A stretch of 64,000 nt of DNA, from contig OY760176.1 in the NCBI GenBank assembly GCA_963663315.1, positions 1,550,001-1,614,000 of the forward strand. Reading direction: 5' to 3'. Positions 27,676 to 36,841 of this stretch are shown in pieces; the stretch's first letter is position 1; every line of letters begins with the position of its first letter. Made by a program: the position numbers and the translations under genes. This DNA is from G963663315 sp963663315. Its GTDB lineage: Bacteria; Pseudomonadota; Gammaproteobacteria; Arenicellales; Poriferihabitantaceae. Below the pieces are notes generated by a model. It ran no database searches. It worked only from the letters and a program-made list of their open reading frames with translations, and had not been told where the DNA came from.

Positions 27676-30450
27676 TCAGCCAGTGCTGCCAATGCCCGCA
27701 GCTACACAATTAATGGATAATAGTAGTGGAATCAAGACGCCAAGTTTCTCATTATCTTTTAGCGTTCCACCACGAAATCTTTTAACCAGCTCAACTTCTT
27801 CAATACCAGCCTGATTTAATGGTTCAATACGTCTGAAAAGGTGCCGCTTGAAATTCGGGAATCGGTCACACAGGTTTTCTTCACCCGTAATTTGCAGGAC
27901 TGACTTTACAGTAAGAGAATATTCAGCCTTGATATCTGCAAATATTCTATCTCCACACTCTTTATTCGTTACCAGTTCAGAATAATTTTCCGCAACATTC
28001 ATATCGACCAGTAATAGTGTTTTTTCCACACTATCCAGGATTAATCTGAATAAAGCATGTTTTTTATATAGTTTTTGCAGCAGTTCTTTACCCAGTTCGC
28101 CGCGCACCTTGATAAGTTGTTTAAAACTACTGCCGACACCATACCAGCCAGGCACTAACATTCTATTTTGTGTCCATGCAAACACCCAGGGTATTGCACG
28201 CAAGTCCTCTAATGAAGCTGCGCCAAATCTTCGTGCCGGGCGCGAGCCGATTTTCATGAATGCCAATTCTTCCACAGGACTGGCCTCTTGATAAAACTCT
28301 ACCAGGCCAGGGGATTCAATAAATTTTCTATAGGTAACATAGGCTGTACCGGAAAGCGCTTCCATTACCTCGTCTAACTCAGCGTTGGTTCGAAATGCAG
28401 GATCGACTCCAGACATCAGTGTATGATTGAGTACGCTTGATGCAAGAATCTCCATTTGTTCTTCAGCAAAACCCCGGTTGGCGTATTTGTATGAAACCAC
28501 CTCTCCTTGCTCTGTAACACGCATACGCCCATCAATAGTACCGGCCGGTTGCGCAGCGATCGCACGACCACTTGGTGCGCCGCCACGGCTTACGGAACCT
28601 CCGCGACCATGAAAATATGAAATATTTATCTTTTGTTTTTTCCCTGTCTCGCGGATAAGTTTTTGTGCTCTGCTAATAATCCAGTTAGACGTTAGAAACC
28701 CTCCATCCTTATTTGAATCAGAATACCCCACCATAACTTCTTGCGAGCCGCCAAGTTTGCGAATAGTGCGACGCACAAATGAATGTTCAAGCAACTCTTT
28801 CAATATGATTGGTCCATTTCCCAAGTCCTTTATGGTCTCTAACAGTGGTACGACCAAAATACGGCAAGCATCCAGGCCATCGTCATCTGTGAACAAACCC
28901 ACATATTTCGCTAATAAATATACTCCTAATACATCTGTAGAGGTTTGTGTCATGCTCAAGACGAAAACACCAAACGTTTCAGGGTCCAATTTGCCCTGGT
29001 AGTGTTTAACCTGCTCTAACATCGTTAATGCAGTTTGCGCCTGATCGGATAATAAATTAATTCGTGGCACCACCCGCAAGGGTTCTGCCAATTCCCTGTG
29101 AATCCATTCCTTCCACTCATTTGAACTGAAATCCGGCAAATCCAAACGAGTTTTATTATTTAATATTTGCCATATTTCTGCAAGCGCACTATTGGTGACG
29201 GTTGTATTTTCACGCAGATCCAGACTTACCGTGCGAAAGCCGAAAGTATCCACCATGTGGCGTAGTGGCCTTACATTGCCTGCACTGAGATGTTCGCACC
29301 TGGCATCAATCAGGCCTTTTTCAAGAATTTTCAAATCTGCCGATAAGTCTGTTGCACGCGAGTACGCGACAGGTGATTTTCCAGGGTCGCCAATATCGTT
29401 CAGCGTAGCGTCGACGCTACGTGATATGCAACGCAGGTATTGCCGGAAAACTTCCCCTGGATTCCGTTTGGAAAATTCTTCCACCTCGCCGTGCATGGCT
29501 AATTTTTTCTGCAGTTCCTGTATAAATTCATCAGAAACATTTACCGAATGACTTGCGATGCTCAGTTTTGCGCCAAGCTCAAATAAATTTTGCTGATACT
29601 TTTTCAGACAAGCTTTGACATTTGTATCTATCGCAGATGCAGTAACCCCGGTTGTTACATTTGGATTTCCATCACGGTCACCTCCTATCCAGGAGCCGAA
29701 TCGAAATAATGGCGGAACATTAAAATCAAAATGCGGATACGCTTGCGCTAATGCGCGATTTAATTCGTCATACAATTCCATTACGCCGTCAAACAATGAT
29801 TCCGTAAAGAAATGCAATCCCCATGCCACTTCTTGCGATACTGTTGGTTTCTCCAGACGAATTTCACCGGTCAGCCAAAGTAAATCAATTTCATTGCGTA
29901 ATTCATGGATCAAGTCATCGCGTTCCCGAGGTGTCCAGCGAGTGAGTTCAAGCTGTTTTAACAACACGTAAATACGCCGATGGATTTCCAGCACCGTTAC
30001 ACGTTTCGCTTCGGTTGGATGCGCGGTAATAACCGGGCAGATGAGACTTTTGTCCAATACTTTTTGTATTTCTTCTGCAGAGATGTTTTTTTGTGCAGCG
30101 GTGGAAAACGTGTAAGCAAACGTGCCGGGCACCCGATCGCGACTGTATTCTGTTTCAATTTGACGGCGTTGCTTTATCATTACATTTTGTTCTGCAATGC
30201 TGAGTAGCTGAAACCAGATCCCGTACGCTTCCAGAATAGGTAATATTTGAGTATCCGTTCCACTGCGAATATCTTTGGAGCCTTCTAAAATTGGTTCAAT
30301 ATCAGGCTGACGAGTACGAATAACACTCAATAGCTGCTGATAAAGCAGTGCAACAAGATCGTCCTCATAACTTTCTGCCGGATCAATAATGCTGCGCCCG
30401 GTAGCAACTCGATTGAGCTGCGTCCATGACATTGGGGTTGAGTCGCTCAT
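27676..30450 (-). CDS. ppc: Phosphoenolpyruvate carboxylase, serine-cycle type
   Basis: A 924-residue carboxylase that makes oxaloacetate from PEP and bicarbonate. Catalytic motifs are VITAHPTEAKR near the N-terminus, then FHGRGGSVSRGGAPSGRAI, then WTQNRMLVPGWYGVG. In E. coli PEPC the last residues are RNTG, and the Asn there (881) binds the inhibitors aspartate and malate. Here the end is GSTG, so that Arg-Asn pair is missing. It follows mtkB by 17 bp, as in serine-cycle clusters, where PEPC is the main carboxylating step. The DNA is clearly more A+T rich than the flanks (long T/A runs around 28,000-29,600), which suggests acquisition by transfer. Confidence 0.95.
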   Translation of the reverse strand: MSDSTPMSWTQLNRVATGRSIIDPAESYEDDLVALLYQQLLSVIRTRQPDIEPILEGSKDIRSGTDTQILPILEAYGIWFQLLSIAEQNVMIKQRRQIETEYSRDRVPGTFAYTFSTAAQKNISAEEIQKVLDKSLICPVITAHPTEAKRVTVLEIHRRIYVLLKQLELTRWTPRERDDLIHELRNEIDLLWLTGEIRLEKPTVSQEVAWGLHFFTESLFDGVMELYDELNRALAQAYPHFDFNVPPLFRFGSWIGGDRDGNPNVTTGVTASAIDTNVKACLKKYQQNLFELGAKLSIASHSVNVSDEFIQELQKKLAMHGEVEEFSKRNPGEVFRQYLRCISRSVDATLNDIGDPGKSPVAYSRATDLSADLKILEKGLIDARCEHLSAGNVRPLRHMVDTFGFRTVSLDLRENTTVTNSALAEIWQILNNKTRLDLPDFSSNEWKEWIHRELAEPLRVVPRINLLSDQAQTALTMLEQVKHYQGKLDPETFGVFVLSMTQTSTDVLGVYLLAKYVGLFTDDDGLDACRILVVPLLETIKDLGNGPIILKELLEHSFVRRTIRKLGGSQEVMVGYSDSNKDGGFLTSNWIISRAQKLIRETGKKQKINISYFHGRGGSVSRGGAPSGRAIAAQPAGTIDGRMRVTEQGEVVSYKYANRGFAEEQMEILASSVLNHTLMSGVDPAFRTNAELDEVMEALSGTAYVTYRKFIESPGLVEFYQEASPVEELAFMKIGSRPARRFGAASLEDLRAIPWVFAWTQNRMLVPGWYGVGSSFKQLIKVRGELGKELLQKLYKKHALFRLILDSVEKTLLLVDMNVAENYSELVTNKECGDRIFADIKAEYSLTVKSVLQITGEENLCDRFPNFKRHLFRRIEPLNQAGIEEVELVKRFRGGTLKDNEKLGVLIPLLLSINCVAAGIGSTG

Positions 30451-30467
30451 GCTGTATATTATTTCTT

Positions 30468-31358
30468 CTAAACAGTATCCTGCAGGACTTGCAGCATCGT
30501 TGAACCGAGTTCAGATGGATTCGGCGCAACGGTTACACCGACCTCTCTCAGCATTTCAACTTTTTCTGCAGCGCTTTCACCTACACCAGAAACTATGGCT
30601 CCCGCGTGGCCCATACGCCGGCCTTTGGGTGCAGTAAGCCCTGCAATATAAGCGACCAGGGGCTTCGTCATGTGGTTTTTAAAATATTCGGCCGCTTCTG
30701 CTTCCTGTGGTCCGCCAATTTCACCAATCATCATGATGGCTCTGGTATCCGGGTCAACCTCGAATAATTCAAGAATATCACGGTGTGATAAACCATTGAT
30801 GGGGTCACCACCAATACCAACACTTGTGCTGATACCAATGCCAACCGCTTTCATTTGTGATGCGGCTTCATACCCCAGGGTACCCGAACGCGCCACAACA
30901 CCAACATTTCCCTGCTTATAAATATGCCCGGGCATGATACCCAATAAACATTTACCAGGACTGATAGTACCGGCGCAGTTAGGACCGGTCAGGCGCATAC
31001 GCTCTTCTTTTTTGTAGCGATACATATAACGCTTAACCCGCATCATGTCCTGTGCTGGAATGCCGTCAGTAATCGATACGCACGTTTTTATCCCTGCGTC
31101 GGCAGCTTCCATAATACTGTCTGCGGCAAAAGCTGCCGGCACAAACACAATACTGGCATCTGCTCCAGTCTCTGCTACCGCCTCTTTCATGGTGTTAAAA
31201 ACAGGCAGGTCCAAATGGGTTTGTCCGCCTTTGCCTGGCGTTACACCGCCCACAATTTTAGTCCCGTACTCCAACATTTCTGTTGCATGGAAGGCGCCAA
31301 TTTTACCCGTAAACCCTTGAATAAGGACTTTAGTATTTTCGTCAATCATTATTGTCAT
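30468..31358 (-). CDS. mtkB: Malate--CoA ligase, alpha subunit
   Basis: A 296-residue subunit related to succinyl-CoA synthetase alpha (SucD). The N-terminal CoA-binding domain starts IDENTKVLIQGFTGKIGAF. The phosphohistidine region is near the C-terminus (KGRRMGHAGAI), and GPNCAGTISPGKCLLGIMPG is diagnostic. The call as malate-CoA ligase rather than SucD rests on the operon with mcl and ppc and on close resemblance to Methylobacterium MtkB. The start at 31358 is preferred because a GGGAG ribosome binding site precedes it. An upstream ATG overlapping the mtkA stop is possible. The enzyme feeds malyl-CoA to malyl-CoA lyase. Confidence 0.88.
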   Translation of the reverse strand: MTIMIDENTKVLIQGFTGKIGAFHATEMLEYGTKIVGGVTPGKGGQTHLDLPVFNTMKEAVAETGADASIVFVPAAFAADSIMEAADAGIKTCVSITDGIPAQDMMRVKRYMYRYKKEERMRLTGPNCAGTISPGKCLLGIMPGHIYKQGNVGVVARSGTLGYEAASQMKAVGIGISTSVGIGGDPINGLSHRDILELFEVDPDTRAIMMIGEIGGPQEAEAAEYFKNHMTKPLVAYIAGLTAPKGRRMGHAGAIVSGVGESAAEKVEMLREVGVTVAPNPSELGSTMLQVLQDTV

Positions 31359-31375
31359 GTGTTTCTCCCAAGCCT

Positions 31376-32554
31376 TCATGCGCCATGGACAACGCGGTTT
31401 CGTTCTGCAACTACTTTTTCTGCAGCTTCCGCAAGCGTATCAGCGGTAATAATCGGATATCCGCTATCCTTAAGCATCTGCATGCCTGTTTCTTCATTGG
31501 TTCCAGACAGGCGCACAACCACAGGGATCTTTACATCTAATTTACTGAATGCCTGTACGACACCCTCAGCAATCCAGTCACAACGATTAATGCCAGCAAA
31601 AACATTCGCTAATATGGCTTTTACGTTTGCATCATGCAGTACCAGTTTAAATGCCTTGGTAACTCTGTCGGGTGAGGCGCCACCACCAATATCCAAAAAG
31701 TTTGCCGGTTCACCACCTTTGTCTTTGATCATGTCCATGGTTGCCATGGCCAAACCCGCACCGTTAATCATGCAACCAATATCGCCATCCAGGCCGACAT
31801 AGCTAAGGCCGCGGTCAGATGCAGAGGTTTCGCGCGGGTCCTCCTGGGATTTATCGCGTAATTCAGAGATATTGGACCGTCGGAATAACGCGTTATCATC
31901 GAAGCTCATTTTTGCATCCAACGCCAGGACACGATTATCCTTGGTGACGACTAAAGGATTAATTTCCACCATGGTGGCATCCAGATCTCTAAACGCCCGG
32001 TAGGCGCCTTTGATCGTACGTACCGCTTGACTGATTAATTCAGGATGAATGCCTAACGCGAATGCCAGTTCACGAGCTTGGAAGTCACGTAAGCCTACGG
32101 CGGGATCGACTTCTAAACGGTGGATCGACTCAGGCTTGGTGGCGGATACTTCTTCAATATCCATACCACCTTCTGAGGAAGTAATAAATACAACGCGTTG
32201 CTTGTTACGGTCTAATATAAGTGCAAGATAGATTTCTCTTTCAATTTCGGTGGCTTGCTCTATGTAAAGACGATAGACAACTTTGCCACCAGGCCCAGTT
32301 TGGTTGGTGATCAGACGTTTGCCTAATAATTCATCTGCGGCATCCCAAATTTCCACATCGTTGGAGCAAACTCTGATTCCACCGGCCTTGCCGCGTGCGC
32401 CAGAATGAATTTGTGCTTTCACCATCCATTTATGCCCACCAATTTCTTTGGTGCGGTACACTGCCTGTTCAGGACTGTATGCAAGCCCACCTGCCGCAAT
32501 ACCCACACCAAATTCAGACAATAGCTCTTTTGCTTGATATTCATGGATATCCAT
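31376..32554 (-). CDS. mtkA: Malate--CoA ligase, beta subunit
   Basis: A 392-residue ATP-grasp subunit related to SucC. Blocks include MDIHEYQAKELLSEFGV, KAQIHSGARGKAGGI, MVEINPLVVTKDNRVLALD, and the GGGASPDRVTKAF region near the C-terminal CoA-ligase domain. Wording and length closely match Methylobacterium MtkA (ALDAKMSFDDNALFRR is nearly the same). With MtkB it makes malyl-CoA from malate, CoA and ATP. A strong GGGGAGG-like site precedes the ATG. The gap to mcl is 34 bp. Confidence 0.92.
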   Translation of the reverse strand: MDIHEYQAKELLSEFGVGIAAGGLAYSPEQAVYRTKEIGGHKWMVKAQIHSGARGKAGGIRVCSNDVEIWDAADELLGKRLITNQTGPGGKVVYRLYIEQATEIEREIYLALILDRNKQRVVFITSSEGGMDIEEVSATKPESIHRLEVDPAVGLRDFQARELAFALGIHPELISQAVRTIKGAYRAFRDLDATMVEINPLVVTKDNRVLALDAKMSFDDNALFRRSNISELRDKSQEDPRETSASDRGLSYVGLDGDIGCMINGAGLAMATMDMIKDKGGEPANFLDIGGGASPDRVTKAFKLVLHDANVKAILANVFAGINRCDWIAEGVVQAFSKLDVKIPVVVRLSGTNEETGMQMLKDSGYPIITADTLAEAAEKVVAERNRVVHGA

Positions 32555-32588
32555 TTAAAATTTCCTCCCCGGGAAAATGATGGTATGA

Positions 32589-33530
32589 CTAGGATTTTTC
32601 AGCGATAGCGTCAGCAGCTCTCACCACATTTTCAGCCATGCGTGCAGAGGCCGCATCGATCATCCTTCCGTCAAGAGATGCGGCTCCCCTGCCTTCCCTG
32701 GCGGCTTTATCCAGTTCCTCAAGAATTTTTTTCGCCCTGGCTACCTCAGCCTCCGGGGGTGAAAACACTTCATTGGCTAATTCAATCTGATTCGGGTGAA
32801 TAGCCCATTTACCTTCACATCCCAATGCCGCCGCCCGCCGTGCACCCAGTAGATAACCGTCGGGATCATTGAAATCACCAAATGGACCGTCAATAGGCCG
32901 CAAACCATACGCTCTACATGCAACCGTCATGCGTGAAATTGCTGCGTGCCATTGGTCACCGGGGTAATCAGGATTCAGACCGCCGATATTTACGGTGCGG
33001 GCACGATTACTCGCCGCATAGTCCGCCACACCAAAATGCATGGCTTCCAGGCGTGTGCTGGAGGTTGCAATAGCTTCAACATTTGCCATGCCAAGCGCTG
33101 TTTCAATTAATACCTCTAAACCGATTCTATTCTCCAGGCCCATCGCTTCTTCGATTTGCGTAACCATGGCATCTACCATATAGACGTCACCTGTGGCGCC
33201 TGCTTTAGGGATCAGGATAGTGTCCAGTTTCGCACCGGCCTGCTCTACAACATCAACCACATCACGATACATGTAATGGGTATCCAATCCGTTAATACGC
33301 ACAGATACTGTTTTACCATTACCTTCCCAGTCATGGTTTTGCAACGCCAGGATGACATTTTTACGTGCTTGTACTTTGTCATCCGGCGCTACCGCATCTT
33401 CCAGGTCAAGAAACACATAGTCCGCTGCACAAGTGACTGCTTTCTCCATCATTTTTGGGTTGGACCCGGGCACCGCCAGCTCGCAGCGTTGTACCCGTAA
33501 TCGCGCTGATTTATATTGAGTGAAGCTCAT
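32589..33530 (-). CDS. mcl: Malyl-CoA lyase
   Basis: A 313-residue member of the HpcH/citrate-lyase beta family. It splits malyl-CoA into glyoxylate and acetyl-CoA. Key blocks are RCELAVPGSNPKMMEKA, the metal region VFLDLEDAVAPDDK, INGLDTHYMYRDVVD, and LIETALGMANVEAIA with the Mg-binding glutamate. The FGVADYAASNRAR and RPIDGPFGDFNDPDGY motifs set malyl-CoA lyases of C1 metabolism apart from plain CitE. It is the first gene of the mcl-mtkA-mtkB-ppc operon, which carries the C4-to-C2+C2 half of the serine cycle. It diverges from the Rieske oxygenase. Confidence 0.93.
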   Translation of the reverse strand: MSFTQYKSARLRVQRCELAVPGSNPKMMEKAVTCAADYVFLDLEDAVAPDDKVQARKNVILALQNHDWEGNGKTVSVRINGLDTHYMYRDVVDVVEQAGAKLDTILIPKAGATGDVYMVDAMVTQIEEAMGLENRIGLEVLIETALGMANVEAIATSSTRLEAMHFGVADYAASNRARTVNIGGLNPDYPGDQWHAAISRMTVACRAYGLRPIDGPFGDFNDPDGYLLGARRAAALGCEGKWAIHPNQIELANEVFSPPEAEVARAKKILEELDKAAREGRGAASLDGRMIDAASARMAENVVRAADAIAEKS

Positions 33531-33586
33531 GATGTTACCTTACAAAAAGTAAAGCATCCTGCCATAAGGTCCATGTCAGGCACAAG

Positions 33587-33607
33587 CATTTCACATAATA
33601 TGAAATG
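33587..33607. promoter_or_regulatory. Palindromic operator candidate between mcl and the Rieske gene
   Basis: CATTTCA (33587-33593) and TGAAATG (33601-33607) form a perfect 7-base inverted repeat with a 7-base spacer. It lies 57 bp upstream of mcl and 33 bp upstream of the -35 box of the divergent promoter. The position suits a dimeric regulator controlling both directions. No regulator gene is adjacent. Confidence 0.5.
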
Positions 33608-33639
33608 GAAATCGGGGCATTACCGTAAAAGGCAATTAC

Positions 33640-33668
33640 TTGAGAACCTGTTCAATAAATTGTACAAT
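33640..33668 (+). promoter_or_regulatory. Sigma-70-type promoter for the Rieske oxygenase gene
   Basis: TTGAGA at 33640-33645 and TACAAT at 33663-33668 are separated by exactly 17 bp. Each box differs from consensus at one or two bases. Transcription would begin near 33675, about 75 bp before the ATG of the oxygenase gene. Confidence 0.6.
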
Positions 33669-33752
33669 CACATCATCTGAAAATACATCCCACAAAGAAC
33701 ATCCCGAAGCAGACATGCCCTCTTCTTCTTCCTGGAATACGGACTATCCAAC

Positions 33753-34910
33753 ATGATTGATGACTTCAGCGATTGTCTGGCGAAATGGTGCTATCGCGAT
33801 GATGCGCTTTTTGATCTGGAATGCGACCAACTGTTCAGGAAAAACTGGATGCTGGTCGCTCATATCAGTGATATACCTGACAACAGGGATTTTCTGACCT
33901 TCGAAGTGGCAGGCGAATCCGCTATCGTGATTCGCGGCCATGACCATAAGCTCAGAGCATTTCACAATGTCTGTCGCCACCGCGGCTCCAGGCTCCTGGA
34001 TGCTGATTCAGGGCAGTGCGCACCAACCTTGAGTTGTCGTTTTCATGGCTGGACTTACCAACTCGATGGAGAGTTGATTGGCGTTCCCGCGCAAAGCACC
34101 TTCCCGAATCTGGACAAAACCACAAAAAATCTGGTTCCTGTAGATCTTGAAATCTGGATGGGCTTCATTTTCATCCGGTTTGTCCCGGGTGGAGTATCCC
34201 TGGCCGAAACCATGAAGCCGGTAGAAGACCGGCTCCGGCCTTACAGACTGCCCGAAATGCTGCCGCTCAAGAATTCACACTGCCCGGATGTATTGCTCTG
34301 TAACTGGAAAATAGTCCATGACATCGACAACGAGGGTTATCACGTCCCGGTGGGCCATCCCCAGTTGCAGGAACTGTATGGCAAACACTACTCGGACCAC
34401 CTGATCGAAGGCCATTGCGTGTCTACGGCCCGCCTGAATGACAAGCCGGGAAAAAGCTGGAGTGTCAGAAACTATCAGCAACTGCTGCCACAGTTCGACC
34501 ACTTGCCCGAAGAGAATCAACGGCTGTGGTTTTATATCGGCATTTTTCCGAATATGGTGCTCGGCCTTTACCCGGACAGTATTGAGTATTACATGACCAT
34601 TCCGGTTTCAACACAAAAGACAATCCTTAAAGGAGCAAGCTACGCATTGCCTGATTCACGCCGGGGAATGGACGCAGTACGCTATCTCAACCGTAGAATC
34701 AACCGGATTACCGGCGACGAGGATGAAAGCTTCGTGATGCGGATGCACGAAGGCATGAAATCCAGCGCCTTCCCTGAGCCTGAACTGTCATCTCTGGAAT
34801 CCGGTGTCAGGGAATTTCACCACAGGATTCAGGCGGTCCTGCCGGTGACCCGATTGAAACAGTCACCCGGTACGGAAAAAATGTTCGAGGTCAATAACGC
34901 GATGCGGTAG
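33753..34910 (+). CDS. Rieske non-heme iron oxygenase, alpha subunit
   Basis: A 385-residue oxygenase subunit. The Rieske [2Fe-2S] ligands are in CRHRGSR (about 73-79) and CRFHGW (about 94-99). The catalytic iron site is the DIDNEGYHVPVGHP region around residue 193, with two histidines plus an acidic residue downstream. The family includes glycine betaine, carnitine and stachydrine demethylases as well as aromatic dioxygenases. Genes nearby are for amines and C1 carbon, so an N-demethylase that releases formaldehyde would fit, but this is inference. No reductase or ferredoxin partner is adjacent. The stop codon lies inside the first copy of a three-copy repeat. Confidence 0.82.
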   Translation: MIDDFSDCLAKWCYRDDALFDLECDQLFRKNWMLVAHISDIPDNRDFLTFEVAGESAIVIRGHDHKLRAFHNVCRHRGSRLLDADSGQCAPTLSCRFHGWTYQLDGELIGVPAQSTFPNLDKTTKNLVPVDLEIWMGFIFIRFVPGGVSLAETMKPVEDRLRPYRLPEMLPLKNSHCPDVLLCNWKIVHDIDNEGYHVPVGHPQLQELYGKHYSDHLIEGHCVSTARLNDKPGKSWSVRNYQQLLPQFDHLPEENQRLWFYIGIFPNMVLGLYPDSIEYYMTIPVSTQKTILKGASYALPDSRRGMDAVRYLNRRINRITGDEDESFVMRMHEGMKSSAFPEPELSSLESGVREFHHRIQAVLPVTRLKQSPGTEKMFEVNNAMR

Positions 34911-35017
34911 GGGCTGACCCCCCGTGGCTGCCCGCGAATGCAGTAGGGGCTGCCCCCTGTGGCTGCCCGCGAATACCGTAACACCGTAGGGGCTGCCCCC
35001 CGTGGCTGCCCGCGAAT
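34907..35017. repeat. Three tandem copies of a ~33-bp GTAGGGGCTG-type repeat
   Basis: Copies lie at 34907-34939, 34943-34974 and 34986-35017. Each reads GTAGGGGCTG, then a C-run, then GTGGCTGCCCGCGAAT, with one or two differences. Each unit contains a small GGGGC/GCCCC palindrome, able to form a hairpin. The array fills the space between two convergent genes, so it may act as a terminator or an mRNA end. Similar GTAGGGGC-type dispersed palindromes are known from many bacterial genomes. Confidence 0.85.
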
Positions 35018-35026
35018 ACCGTAAAC

Positions 35027-35866
35027 TCAATTATCTCCCGCGGCAAGCTGCATGTCCCGCTCCTTCTGCTTCTGCTGTCGGAACATGATCCAGCCAGCGA
35101 TGACCACTCCGATAGCCACCGTGACAATGATGATGGTGGCCAGCGCATTGATATCGGGGCGCAGTCCCAGCCTTACCCTGGAATAAATCAACATCGGCAG
35201 GGTATTTGAACCGGGCCCGGTAACAAAACTCGCTATCACAAGATCATCAAGCGATAATGTAAAAGCCAGCAACCATCCCGCCATCATGCCGGGGGCCAGC
35301 AGCGGTAATGTAATATCGGTCAGCACCCTGAATGGTTTGGCGCCCAGATCCTGCGCCGCTTCTTCATAATCCTGGCCCATACCGGACAGTCTGGATTGAA
35401 TGATTACCGCAACATAAGCCAGCGAGAACGTGATATGTGCGATCGTTATCGTGGTAAACCCGCGACTCGAGGGCCAGCCAAAAAATTCATTCAATGTAAT
35501 AAAAAGCATTAACAGGGATAACCCGGTAATCACTTCGGGCATGACCAGGGGCGCGGTGATCATGCCGCCAAACAGGGTTCTGCCCTTGAATTTCCCGAAC
35601 CGGACCATGGCAAGGCCCGCCAGGGTGCCAAGCAGGGTGGCGAAAGTAGCATTGACCACTGCAATCTGCACGCTAAGGGTCAGTGCATCCCAAACTTCCT
35701 CGCTTTCAAACAGTGTGACATACCATCGGGTGGAAAAACCGCCCCAGACCGGAACAATTTTTGAATAATTGAAGGAGTAGACTATCAGCATGAGCATCGG
35801 TATGTACAAAAATGCCATACCGAAGCAAAGCATCGAAAACAGAAATGTTGATCGCTTTTTCTGCAT
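35027..35866 (-). CDS. potI: Polyamine ABC transporter permease PotI
   Basis: A 279-residue inner-membrane permease with six predicted membrane segments. The EAA loop that contacts the ATPase reads EEAAQDLGAKPFRVLTDITLP. Position and length match PotI of the putrescine importer PotFGHI. It overlaps the potH stop by one base (TGATG), so the two permeases are translationally coupled. It is the last gene of the pot operon, and the GTAGGGG repeats lie just downstream. Confidence 0.92.
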   Translation of the reverse strand: MQKKRSTFLFSMLCFGMAFLYIPMLMLIVYSFNYSKIVPVWGGFSTRWYVTLFESEEVWDALTLSVQIAVVNATFATLLGTLAGLAMVRFGKFKGRTLFGGMITAPLVMPEVITGLSLLMLFITLNEFFGWPSSRGFTTITIAHITFSLAYVAVIIQSRLSGMGQDYEEAAQDLGAKPFRVLTDITLPLLAPGMMAGWLLAFTLSLDDLVIASFVTGPGSNTLPMLIYSRVRLGLRPDINALATIIIVTVAIGVVIAGWIMFRQQKQKERDMQLAAGDN

Positions 35867-36828
35867 CAGCCCTGGTTCTCCCGAGCCTGCACTCTCTGAT
35901 AGAGCATTATTGGTATCACCAGCATCAGCAGCAATGCGATAGCCACGGCAGAAGCCACCGGCCAGTCATGATTGGAATGAAATTCACCAAACAAAATCCG
36001 CCCGATCATCAATACATTCCCGCCTCCGAGCAAATCAGGGATGACGAACTCACCGGTCGCCGGAATGAACACCAGCAGACAACCTGCCACAATACCGGGC
36101 ATGGTCATGGGTAGTGTGACTGTCCGGAATGTAGTGAAAGGTTTTGCGCCGAGGTCGGCAGCCGCCTCGTGCAGTGTCATATCCAGTTTCTCCATGTTCG
36201 CATAAAGCGGCAGAATCATGAATGGAACATAGGTGTATACAATGCCCACATAGACCGCAAAATGAGAATACAGCAGTCGGACAGGGGTATCTATTAATCC
36301 AAGCCAGATCAGCACATCATTGATCAGACCCTGGTCTGCCAGCAACCCCATCCAGGCGTAAACCCGAAGCAGAAAAGAGGTCCAGAACGGCAAAATCACC
36401 ATCATCAGCAAAACATGCTTTACCGTATGCGATGACCGCACGATGGCATAGGCAATCGGATATCCGATCAGCAGGCACAACAGCGTTGAAATCGAAGAAA
36501 TCTTGACCGAACTGATATAGGTATCCAAATATAACTCGTCCTCCCAAAGATAAGCGTAATTGTCAAAAATCAGACGAATGTTCATCACGCCATCGTTGGC
36601 CCATTGAAACAACGGAGTGAAAGGCGGGCTGGCGATTATTGATTCAGCGACACTTATTTTCAGAATGATGAAAAAGGGCGCCAGAAAAAACAACAGCAAC
36701 CAGAAGAAAGGAATAATCACCACCACGGTCTTCCATCTGGACTGAAGCAGATTCGCAAGCCGGGTTGCAACACTGTTTACGGCTGATCGACTGTTCGGTT
36801 TATCTGCGATGTCGACACTTGATTTCAT
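35866..36828 (-). CDS. potH: Polyamine ABC transporter permease PotH
   Basis: A 320-residue permease with a hydrophilic cytoplasmic N-terminus of about 30 residues before the first membrane segment (VVIIPFFWLLLFFL). The EAA loop is LHEAAADLGAKPFTTFRTVTLP. The start at 36828 (MKSSVDIAD) is preferred over an upstream one because it leaves a 13 bp gap after potG rather than a 32 bp overlap. With PotI it forms the membrane channel of the importer. Confidence 0.92.
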   Translation of the reverse strand: MKSSVDIADKPNSRSAVNSVATRLANLLQSRWKTVVVIIPFFWLLLFFLAPFFIILKISVAESIIASPPFTPLFQWANDGVMNIRLIFDNYAYLWEDELYLDTYISSVKISSISTLLCLLIGYPIAYAIVRSSHTVKHVLLMMVILPFWTSFLLRVYAWMGLLADQGLINDVLIWLGLIDTPVRLLYSHFAVYVGIVYTYVPFMILPLYANMEKLDMTLHEAAADLGAKPFTTFRTVTLPMTMPGIVAGCLLVFIPATGEFVIPDLLGGGNVLMIGRILFGEFHSNHDWPVASAVAIALLLMLVIPIMLYQRVQARENQG

Positions 36829-36841
36829 TTCAGGACCGGGT

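Noticed and set aside
34907..35017. GTAGGGG repeats considered as a CRISPR array
   Set aside because: Gaps between copies are only 3-11 bp and no cas gene is in the window.
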